Shown piece after piece: positions 7,875 through 14,415 of a stretch of DNA of 28,877 bases (its first letter is position 1; each line of letters begins with the position of its first letter). The position numbers and the translations under genes were made by a program. The stretch covers positions 1 to 28,877 of the forward strand of contig JAJFHC010000058.1 in NCBI GenBank assembly GCA_021775835.1, in the 5' to 3' direction. The notes below the pieces were generated by a model. It was given only the letters and a program-made list of their open reading frames with translations. It made no database searches and was not told the DNA's origin. This DNA is from Hyphomicrobiales bacterium (lineage in GTDB: Bacteria > Pseudomonadota > Alphaproteobacteria > Rhizobiales > JAJFHC01).

Positions 7875-8183
7875 TTAGGGCTTCAGCAGTTCTTTTTGGG
7901 CCGCTTCAAGGAACGAGCGGATGTTATCTTCGTCTCGTCGATAAAAAGTCCACTGACCGTGGCGTTCAGCCACCACGAACCCGGCCTGCTTCAAGAGCCC
8001 CATATAATTTGAGATTGTGGATTGGGATAACTTTGCCTTCTCTTGAATATAGGCAACGCAGACACCCTCCAAATCAGCATGCTCGGGAAGTGCCGGGGGA
8101 AAGTTCGACCTGTCTTTGAGCCACTCCAGAATCCTGCGACGAACAGGGTTGTTCAAGGCTGATATTGATCGTTCCAGGTCCAT
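7875..8183 (-). CDS. ArsR-family winged-helix transcriptional regulator
   Basis: A 102-residue ArsR/SmtB-type repressor. The pattern is typical: SALNNPVRRRILEWL near the N-terminus, the recognition helix LSQSTISNYMGLLKQAG at about residues 53-69, then the beta wing VVAERHGQWTFYRRD. No ELCVCDL metal-binding motif is seen. The single cysteine (C42, in EGVCVAYIQ) gives no obvious metal site, so this looks like a non-metal or redox-sensing subgroup. It probably controls itself and the downstream OYE gene through the paired near-palindromes at 8186-8201 and 7806-7821. No Shine-Dalgarno sequence precedes the ATG, and the promoter predicts transcription starting at or next to the A of ATG, so the mRNA may be leaderless. 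Confidence 0.92.
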   Translation of the reverse strand: MDLERSISALNNPVRRRILEWLKDRSNFPPALPEHADLEGVCVAYIQEKAKLSQSTISNYMGLLKQAGFVVAERHGQWTFYRRDEDNIRSFLEAAQKELLKP

Positions 8184-8185
8184 AA

Positions 8186-8201
8186 ATCGAAATATCTCGA
8201 T
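8186..8201. promoter_or_regulatory. Predicted ArsR operator overlapping the arsR promoter
   Basis: ATCGAAATATCTCGAT is a near-perfect palindrome (only the AA/CT pair deviates) that ends 2 bases before the repressor start codon. It overlaps the predicted -10 element, the classic arrangement for autorepression. A second copy is at 7806-7821. Confidence 0.65.
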
Positions 8202-8218
8202 ATAACGTCACATGTCAA
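8191..8218 (-). promoter_or_regulatory. Predicted sigma70-type promoter of arsR, leaderless geometry
   Basis: On the minus strand, TTGACA (8218-8213) and GATATT (8196-8191) are separated by 16 bases. The expected start site is about 8183-8184, that is, the first base of the arsR ATG. The -10 lies inside the operator palindrome. Confidence 0.5.
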
Positions 8219-8244
8219 TCCCTTTCGTGCGACCGATGCTCGGC

Positions 8245-8280
8245 GACAGGGTTCGGGCTTTGGATGGCCCAAACCCTGTC
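8245..8280. other. Strong hairpin between arsR and the exported-protein gene
   Basis: GACAGGGTT (8245-8253) pairs with AACCCTGTC (8272-8280) and GGGC with GCCC, with a single C/A mismatch between the two helices and a loop of about 8 bases. It lies 37 bases downstream of the stop of the leftward exported-protein gene, so it may act in termination, but no T-tract follows on either strand. Confidence 0.5.
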
Positions 8281-8317
8281 CGCCACGCAGGCACAAGCGG
8301 AGACCCGCAGCGTTGAC

Positions 8318-8737
8318 CTAAAACTTCTCAACGTTTCCCGGCACTATTCGCTGAACATGTCCCATCAGCTTTTTCAGACCCACACTATGGTGTTCGAGTC
8401 CGGCCGGCGTCCTGAATATGTCTGTGCAAAAGGTCTTCTCGTACTTGGGAACGTTGATGCAGTAACTGGCTTTGTTTGAAGTTGCCCACGTGCCGGCGAT
8501 TTCGCTGTTTGGGAGTTTTGCAGCGAACCGCCCGTCCGTGCTGTAGAAAAACGGTGAAAGCCCGCCGTCGCCAAACGGCTTTCCCGGGACGATGTCTACG
8601 TAAACCGTATTGCCCTTGAGATAGCCGGTCACCTGATCGCCAACAAGCTTCTCCCGCGTTTCCGCAGAGGCTGGCGATCCAAACGTTAGCAGTCCGATGA
8701 GCAGCATTGAGCCTGTTCCTATAGCCGATATCTGCAT
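8318..8737 (-). CDS. Small exported protein of unknown function
   Basis: A 138-residue protein with a clear N-terminal signal peptide: a short polar start, hydrophobic GSMLLIGLLTFG, and a predicted cut after SPASA at residue 25. The mature part is about 113 residues, probably beta-rich, and contains two cysteines (C93 and C104) that could form a disulfide in the periplasm. It has the loose Y-x-x-DGR...GTW...YC pattern of small exported alphaproteobacterial proteins, but I do not recognise the family. The start at 8737 is chosen because AGGAGA lies 8 bases upstream and the signal peptide begins there; the open frame extends upstream to 8815. It is divergent from the LysR gene, so that regulator may control it. 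Confidence 0.75.
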   Translation of the reverse strand: MQISAIGTGSMLLIGLLTFGSPASAETREKLVGDQVTGYLKGNTVYVDIVPGKPFGDGGLSPFFYSTDGRFAAKLPNSEIAGTWATSNKASYCINVPKYEKTFCTDIFRTPAGLEHHSVGLKKLMGHVQRIVPGNVEKF

Positions 8738-8824
8738 TTCAAAAGTCTCCTGTTCAGGTAAGTCTGCAAGCACCATTGCCTGGCAGTTGATCGCTTTCTC
8801 GCACGCGAGTTCCATAAATAGAAT

Positions 8825-8852
8825 TTGACACTTTTTATAAGATACATAACTT
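8825..8852 (+). promoter_or_regulatory. Possible promoter of the LysR gene
   Basis: TTGACA at 8825-8830 is followed after 16 bases by TAACTT (8847-8852). The start would fall at about 8859, next to the second in-frame ATG (8860), again suggesting little or no leader. The -10 match is weak. Confidence 0.3.
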
Positions 8853-8853
8853 A

Positions 8854-9813
8854 ATGATTATGGTTGATCCGCGCCTCCTTAGAATTCTTATCGTTATTTC
8901 AGAAGAGCGCAGCGTGACCCGGGCTGCCGAGCGACTGAACGTGTCGCAACCGGCCTTGAGCACTTCGCTGCGGCGATTGAGGGAGGAATTCGGTGACCCA
9001 CTCTTTGTAAGAGCCGGCAAAGAACTGGTCCCGACCGACCGCGCCGTGACAGTTCTCGATCAGGCCAAGGAGATCATGCAAAGGCTCCAGGCGATCTCTC
9101 AAGCCAGTGCGCCATTCGATCCAGGCACTGACAGCTTGAGCCTGAACATCGAGGCGTCGGAATACACGCACCAGACGGTCCTGCCGCGGCTGATGTCGAT
9201 AATCGCCCGGGATGCGCCTCTGACCCGCATCAACATGCGCCCGCTTGACTATGGCCGGCTCGGCATTGCGCTCGAAAACGGTACGCTGGATTTTGCTATT
9301 CTGCCCGAACACCTGGCGCCAAAATCGCTGAAAATGCGCAAGCTGTTCGACGAGGAGTTCGTGTGCCTGATGCGCCGAGGACACCCGCTTGCGCAAAACG
9401 CGCTCAGTGCGACTGAATTGGCCTCCTACCCGCACATCCGTGTCGCGCCGGTATTGACCCAAGGGCAGAGCCCTGTTGATGCCGCCTTCAAACGCGCCGG
9501 GCTTTCCCGCGAAATCGCTCTGTCCGTCACCAGTTATGCGTCAGTCCCTCAGATTGTTGCGTCGACAGACCTTGTCGCCTTCTTTCCAGCCAGCATGGTG
9601 GACGGGCTGGATCATCGTTTTGTGGTCCTGTCCTCTCCGTTTCACGCCGGCCGAACGACAATGTCACTCATTTGGCACCCCAGGAAACATGACTCGCTTG
9701 CCCATCGATGGGCGCGTCAAACCTTGGCGAAGGCGGCCCAAGCGCCGCCAGGCACACGTGATAGTGGTGGCGGGAGCGTCAAAGGCACAGGACGTCGACG
9801 CCGCCGGCGCTGA
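8854..9813 (+). CDS. LysR-family transcriptional regulator with an abnormal C-terminal tail
   Basis: A 319-residue LysR-type regulator. The N-terminal winged helix-turn-helix is SVTRAAERLNVSQPALSTSLRRLRE (quoted in part: RAAERLNVSQPAL) at about residues 21-45, followed by a substrate-binding domain similar to the NodD-like branch. The family-like sequence ends near residue 297 (WARQTLAKAAQAPPG). The last 20 residues, ending in a run of six arginines, are an out-of-frame reading of an MDR oxidoreductase gene remnant, so the original stop has been lost at a junction. The regulator may still fold, because only the extreme end is replaced. Starts at 8854 and 8860 are both possible; neither has a clear ribosome site. 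It is divergent from the small exported protein. Confidence 0.88.
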   Translation: MIMVDPRLLRILIVISEERSVTRAAERLNVSQPALSTSLRRLREEFGDPLFVRAGKELVPTDRAVTVLDQAKEIMQRLQAISQASAPFDPGTDSLSLNIEASEYTHQTVLPRLMSIIARDAPLTRINMRPLDYGRLGIALENGTLDFAILPEHLAPKSLKMRKLFDEEFVCLMRRGHPLAQNALSATELASYPHIRVAPVLTQGQSPVDAAFKRAGLSREIALSVTSYASVPQIVASTDLVAFFPASMVDGLDHRFVVLSSPFHAGRTTMSLIWHPRKHDSLAHRWARQTLAKAAQAPPGTRDSGGGSVKGTGRRRRRR

Positions 9814-9828
9814 CGAGGCCATCTTCCT
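9748..9828 (+). pseudogene. Remnant of an MDR-family oxidoreductase gene
   Basis: In the frame +1 relative to the LysR gene, the sequence encodes AHVIVVAGASKAQDV and then DAAGADEAI. This matches AHVVAVASASKAQDV...RAAGADEVI of the intact MDR gene at about 6027-6099, with around 80% nucleotide identity over some 72 bases. Nothing else of the gene is recognisable on either side. It is the Rossmann-domain portion just after the nucleotide loop, so this is debris of a second, related gene and not a functional gene. Confidence 0.75.
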
Positions 9829-10008
9829 GCGAACAGACGGCCTGGCTTCCGACGTCCGGAATCACCCTGTTATCTAGCGCATTCTGACGCCGATCAGGAT
9901 GGGGAAAATGAGCCCCATGCAGGCACCAGACACGGTCTAGGTCAAATAAATTGCAGCATAGATTTTGTGGTTGATTGTCGCTAACGTTCGGCCGGGGAGT
10001 ATTGCCTT

Positions 10009-11760
10009 ATGGATCGAAGACTTGCAGCCATAGTTGCAGCGGATGTGGTTGGCTATTCACGCCTGATCAGGGCCAATGAGGAAGCCACATTGACGGCTTT
10101 GCGCACATTGCGCGAAGAGTTGTTCGAACCCAAAATCAAGCAACATAACGGGCGCATCGTCAAGCTGATGGGCGACGGCATTCTGATCGAATTTTCCAGC
10201 GTCGTTGATGCTGTGGCGTGCAGCGCTGAAGTACAGCAAGCTCTGGCAAAGCGTGAAGCTGGCGCTTCTGAGATCGTGTTTCGAGTCGGTGTCAATATTG
10301 GTGATGTTGTCATCGATGGCGATGATATCCAGGGCGACGGGGTCAATGTGGCGTCGCGGCTCGAGGCCCTATCCGACCCTGGCGGTATGTGCATTTCCGA
10401 TGCCGTGCACGAGCAGGTGCGCGATCGCCTCGATCTGACGTTCGAAGACTTTGGAAAGCAGGACGTCAAGAATATCGATCGTCCGGTGCAGGCCTGGAAA
10501 TGGTCTGCATTGAGTACCGGTACGCCGGCTAAGTCCGGCGGAGAGGCGACACCCAAGCCTCTTGCCGACAAGCCTTCCATTGCGGTTTTGCCGTTCGACA
10601 ACATGTCCGGTGATCTTGAGCAGGAATATTTTGCCGATGGCGTTGTGGAAGACATCATAACAGCCCTGTCGCGAATGCCCTGGTTGTTCGTGATCGCCCG
10701 CAATTCAAGCTTCATCTACAAAGGACGGGCAGTCGACGTGAAGGAGGTCGGGCGTAATCTGGGTGTGCGTTATGTCCTGGAGGGCAGCATCCGCAGGGCC
10801 GGCGGACGCTTGCGCATCACCGGGCAGCTCATCGATGCAACGACCGGCGGCCATCTGTGGGCCGACCGTTATGATGGCAGCCTTGAGGACATATTCGATC
10901 TGCAGGACAGCGTGACGTCGAGCGTGGTCGGTGCGATCGCGCCAAAACTGGAATTCGCCGAAATCGAGCGGACCACGCACAAGCCGACCAGCAGCCTTGA
11001 TGCCTACGACTACTTTCTACGTGGAATGGCGGCGTTCCATCACTGGACCGTGGAGGAAAACGCCAAGGCGTTGAACAACTTTTGCCAGGCAATCGAAATC
11101 GACCCCACATACGCCAGCGCCCACGGCATGGCAGCGCGGTGCATCAATCAGCTGTCGGTCGTTGATCCATCGGCAGTTGATGCCGAGAAAATTGCCGAAG
11201 CCGAGAGACTGGCCAGGCGCGCGGCAGATCTTGGCCGCAACGACGCATTGGCGCTCTGCATGGCCGGGATAACGCTGGGCTTTGTCGTTCGAGACGTGCG
11301 CGGCGGGGCCGCATTGACCGAACGGGCACTGGCACTCAACCCGAACCTGGCAGTGGCCTGGTATAGTAATGGCTGGCTGAATGTCTGGCTCGGTAATCCA
11401 GAGATTGGCATTGAGCATATCGACCGCGCGATGCAACTCAGTCCGCAAGATCCGATGATCTTCCAAATGCAGTCGGCCATGGCCCATGCGCATTTCACCG
11501 CCGGTGACGATAACGCGGCTTTGTCGTGGGCCCAAAGGGCCTTGCACGACCGGCCCGATCACATGCCCGCTCTTGCCGCTGCAATTGTGAGCGCGGCTCA
11601 CCTGGGACGGCAGTCCGACACCGAAGACGCAAAGGCCCGCCTGCTAAAAATTGCTCCAGGGCTTGACCGGAATTACCTCGCAACGTTTCTTCCCTACCAA
11701 CAACCCCAGGACGCGGAGCGATGGCTGGAAGGCTTTCGCATAGCGGGGCTTCTCACGTAA
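10009..11760 (+). CDS. Class III adenylate cyclase with TolB-like domain and TPR repeats
   Basis: A 583-residue protein in three parts. Residues 1-165 form a class III cyclase homology domain with metal-binding D12 and D56, transition-state N113 and R117, and the purine-specifying pair K52 and D106, so it should make cAMP from ATP. Residues about 183-315 resemble the TolB N-terminal-like domain seen in this architecture (SIAVLPFDNMS...FADGVVEDIITALSR...VRYVLEGSIRR). The rest, about 330-583, is helical TPR-like repeats for protein contacts. No membrane segment or signal peptide is seen, so it is cytoplasmic. GGGGAG lies 9 bases before the ATG. Rhizobial genomes carry many such paralogues. It stands alone between remnant-containing intergenic regions; its target is unknown. 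Confidence 0.92.
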   Translation: MDRRLAAIVAADVVGYSRLIRANEEATLTALRTLREELFEPKIKQHNGRIVKLMGDGILIEFSSVVDAVACSAEVQQALAKREAGASEIVFRVGVNIGDVVIDGDDIQGDGVNVASRLEALSDPGGMCISDAVHEQVRDRLDLTFEDFGKQDVKNIDRPVQAWKWSALSTGTPAKSGGEATPKPLADKPSIAVLPFDNMSGDLEQEYFADGVVEDIITALSRMPWLFVIARNSSFIYKGRAVDVKEVGRNLGVRYVLEGSIRRAGGRLRITGQLIDATTGGHLWADRYDGSLEDIFDLQDSVTSSVVGAIAPKLEFAEIERTTHKPTSSLDAYDYFLRGMAAFHHWTVEENAKALNNFCQAIEIDPTYASAHGMAARCINQLSVVDPSAVDAEKIAEAERLARRAADLGRNDALALCMAGITLGFVVRDVRGGAALTERALALNPNLAVAWYSNGWLNVWLGNPEIGIEHIDRAMQLSPQDPMIFQMQSAMAHAHFTAGDDNAALSWAQRALHDRPDHMPALAAAIVSAAHLGRQSDTEDAKARLLKIAPGLDRNYLATFLPYQQPQDAERWLEGFRIAGLLT

Positions 11761-11796
11761 GAGCGAATCGCCACCTCACTGTCATACCAGCAACAG

Positions 11797-11898
11797 AGAT
11801 CCGTTCAGGGTCAAGTCCGGCTGAATGAAAGCCCGACCGAGCACTTCCGTTTAACCCCCGAAAGCAGCCGTCAGTGCGCGAAACTTCTGCTCCACACT
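11797..11898 (+). repeat. Degenerate ~102-bp direct repeat, copy A
   Basis: Aligns at roughly 70% identity with 13982-14084 in the same orientation. Shared blocks include TTCAGG, CGGCTG, TCCGTTT, GAAAGCAG and GTCAG, ending in GCTC-x-ACAC-x-C. The two copies flank the pentapeptide-repeat gene. The 14 bases CGAAAGCAGCCGTC at 11859-11872 recur exactly at 17238-17251. Confidence 0.6.
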
Positions 11899-11936
11899 CG
11901 TAAGCGGACCAAATTATTGAAGGTCCAACACTTCTG

Positions 11937-11966
11937 TTTTGTGCCAACTGCGGTCATCCGGCCATT
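11937..11966 (-). repeat. Degenerate intergenic repeat, inverted copy
   Basis: On the minus strand AATGGCCGGATG is followed by CGCAGTTGGCACAAAAC, resembling AATGCGGCCAATG and CTCAGTTGGGTCAAAAAC at 16269-16300. Dispersed degenerate sequences of this type are common between genes in this bacterial group. Confidence 0.4.
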
Positions 11967-12216
11967 TTGCAGCGAACCGCTGCTTCGAACCTTAAACTGA
12001 CATTGCGCCGAGGAATTGTTCGCAACCGACTCCAGACGTCGAGAAACCCAAAATTCAGTTTTGTCTTCGTTGGGACCGTTCCGAGCAACATACGCGTTGA
12101 GGACGGCGTACGACTTGTGTTTTATGCCTCCCTGAGCCCGTTGGCAAAGCTTCAGCACCCGTGGCATGGTATGTGTGAAATTGAGATTCCTTGGCTTGAA
12201 TTGGAAGGAAAGCAGA

Positions 12217-13674
12217 TTGACCTTTTGGGAGTGGATCGGCCTCCGAGGGAATCCGGATTACGCCAAGGCGCCATGGCTCGGGCCTTTCGTAGGAGTTGCA
12301 ATCGCTCTGATGGCAGTCGCGGTCGTTGTTGGTGGCGTCGCGACGCTGCTCCAGTTCCTTGCTGAGGTAGTTCGGGTAGACGCCAATCACGAGGCAATTC
12401 GGAATATTGGTTTGATCTTGGTCGCTGCACTCGGCGCGCCCTTGCTGGTCTGGCGCGCGATTGTAGCGCAGAAACAAGCTGATACTGCCGAGCAGAGTCA
12501 CGTCACAGACCAAATCAACAAAGCAGTTGCTGGGTTGGGTGCCGAGAAAATCGTGAACAAGATTGGTCGCCCGGTAAATATTTTCAAGGGCAAGTCCGAA
12601 GGGATTACACATCTAGTCGAAAATCTTAGCACATTCGAACTCAAACCTAGGAGTCTCGAAATGCGGAGGTATTACGACACTTCAATGCAGGGAGAAGAGG
12701 TATTCAGCGGGATGCATATCGACGTGCGGACATGGGAAGAGAAACACACCGAAATTGAATGGCAAGGCAGTCCGTCGGCTATTGGAGAAGGTGAGGCCGT
12801 TGGCGAGGTTGGTGATTGGTCTGTCTTTTCCGAATCCCTTTCGAACATCGAAGTACGAGTCGGCGCGATCTACGCACTTGAACGGATCGCCCAAGACAGC
12901 CCACGCGACCACATCCAGATCATGGAGATTCTGACCTCTTACATTCGAGAGAATGCCCCAGTCGCAGGTCTTGAGCCAAGCGACGAACCCTTCAGTGCCG
13001 CCCGTCCGCGATCCGACGTACAGGCTGCGTTGGACGTCATAGGGCGCCGCGCGCCCGAATCTATTGAGCTTGAACACTCCAAGAAGTATCGCCTCGATCT
13101 GCGCGAGGTGGACTTGTCTGGCGCGAACTTCTCACAAGGGAATTTTGAAGGTGCTCTACTCTTCCGCAGCCGCCTTGAGGCTTCGAACTTTCGATCCGCC
13201 AATTTAGGGGCCGCAAGGCTCCAAGGTTGTCTGCTGAATTTCGCAAATTTTTCTGACGCTAATCTCCTTGGTGCAATCATCGATGATGCCAGGATAAGCA
13301 GCCTCGACGGATGGAATGCCTCCATCACACTGGCGGCCAACATGCGCGGGCTTTCGATGGCAGGTTCTGACCTCTCGGCAATTCCGTATTTACCAACCAA
13401 AGAAACTCATAGCCCAACATTCGGAACGAAAGACACCAAGCTCCATTCCAACCTTATGAACAAGCACAATGAACACGCTGAAGATATCGATCAGTTTGAG
13501 GAGGTCTCGAGTGGCATGGATATCGACGATGAGATCGGCGTGAGGGAGCGCCTGAAGAAGGCAGGGTTCCTCTACTGGTCACCATTTGATGCGAGCGACG
13601 GAATGACGAACTCCTTACGCGAAAAACTTTGGAATCATATCGGACTAAAGGGATTCCCCTACCGTGACCGATAG
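12217..13674 (+). CDS. Membrane-anchored pentapeptide-repeat protein
   Basis: A 485-residue protein with two N-terminal membrane segments (about residues 24-49 and 64-82). A middle region ending in VRVGAIYALERIAQDSPRD and EILTSYIREN follows, and then about 12 pentapeptide repeats at about 293-388 (LSGANFSQGNFEGA, ANLGAARLQG, ANFSDANLLGA), which fold into a right-handed beta-helix. The last 100 residues are not repeats and include a second copy of the EEV-x-SGM-x-ID phrase found in the middle region. The middle region and repeats together form a recurrent alphaproteobacterial type whose function is unknown. A TTG start at 12217 is preferred because AAGGA lies 7 bases upstream; the ATG at 12166 has no ribosome site. 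Base composition looks lower in GC than in neighbouring genes, and degenerate direct repeats flank it, both hinting at transfer. Confidence 0.82.
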   Translation: MTFWEWIGLRGNPDYAKAPWLGPFVGVAIALMAVAVVVGGVATLLQFLAEVVRVDANHEAIRNIGLILVAALGAPLLVWRAIVAQKQADTAEQSHVTDQINKAVAGLGAEKIVNKIGRPVNIFKGKSEGITHLVENLSTFELKPRSLEMRRYYDTSMQGEEVFSGMHIDVRTWEEKHTEIEWQGSPSAIGEGEAVGEVGDWSVFSESLSNIEVRVGAIYALERIAQDSPRDHIQIMEILTSYIRENAPVAGLEPSDEPFSAARPRSDVQAALDVIGRRAPESIELEHSKKYRLDLREVDLSGANFSQGNFEGALLFRSRLEASNFRSANLGAARLQGCLLNFANFSDANLLGAIIDDARISSLDGWNASITLAANMRGLSMAGSDLSAIPYLPTKETHSPTFGTKDTKLHSNLMNKHNEHAEDIDQFEEVSSGMDIDDEIGVRERLKKAGFLYWSPFDASDGMTNSLREKLWNHIGLKGFPYRDR

Positions 13675-14415
13675 GCGTCTGTCCTTACGCTGTTTCTTCG
13701 GCTTCTCGGGTGTCGGAAAGAATGCACAAGGTTAGTTGATCAGACAGATGACACAGCGCTCCTGGGCGGCGTTATGAGAAGCGCTTCGAGTAGAGCAAAA
13801 AAATTCGCTTGCTTGGTCCAAGCGGTCCATTGTTGAGCAGTGCGTCTGGCGAGCTGACTCGGTACATCCGCCAGCAAAGTGTCGCCAGCCAGATCGGCGC
13901 GTCATCTGACTTAGGTCGTTGGAGAGTCGGGCGAACGGCAGCTTCGTCCCGCATAGCCGTCATTGGTGCAATACGCGATGAAGGTCTGTTCAGGATCAAA
14001 ATCGGCTGTAGCGAGACCGCGCCAAACGCGTCCGTTTTCCCCTTGAAAGCAGAAGTCAGCACACGGCATTTCCGCTCAACACCCTATAGCAGACTCAATT
14101 GCAGCAGTCCTCAGACTTCCAAAAAGTGCCACAAACATACTCTCCATGACGGTCGCGTTCGGATTTGAGGTGACGGGATCCAAGCGCCGACGGACAGCAC
14201 TTGCAACTGGTCTCTGTTCGCATTTAGACCCATCGCAGCCCATCAACCGCTGTTGCAGCAAAGCCACATGAAGGCCCGAGCCGTAACATAATGAAAAGTG
14301 GCGATAATAAGACTCGCTAAACCCGGCTGCATCAGTCACTGTGTCCGTGAGCATATCAACAGATGGTCCTGCGCAAGGTCCACGTCCGCATGTGTGACGG
14401 GGCTGAAGGCGTTTC
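13675..14415. other. Long intergenic region, no supported gene
   Basis: About 740 bases. Open frames on both strands (for example 13809-14168 on + and 13772-14062 on -) lack ribosome sites and recognisable domains, and the longer minus frame at 14076-14606 runs into the next gene. The region holds repeat copy B at 13982-14084. It may be the decayed remains of a lost gene plus the upstream region of the autotransporter. Confidence 0.55.
13982..14084 (+). repeat. Degenerate ~102-bp direct repeat, copy B
   Basis: Partner of 11797-11898, same orientation, about 2.2 kb away, on the other side of the pentapeptide-repeat gene. The best conserved block is TCCGTTTT-CCCC-x2-GAAAGCAG-x2-GTCAG. Confidence 0.6.

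Larger units (their letters stand above)
11761..12216. other. Intergenic region with degenerate repeats, no gene seen
   Basis: About 455 bases with no convincing reading frame. It holds one copy of the ~102-base direct repeat (11797-11898) and a degenerate inverted copy of another repeat (11937-11966). The ATG at 12166, which would extend the next gene upstream, has no ribosome site. Confidence 0.6.

Noticed and set aside
12166..12216. ATG at 12166 as start of the pentapeptide-repeat gene
   Set aside because: No Shine-Dalgarno sequence, while the TTG at 12217 has AAGGA at good spacing. Still possible.
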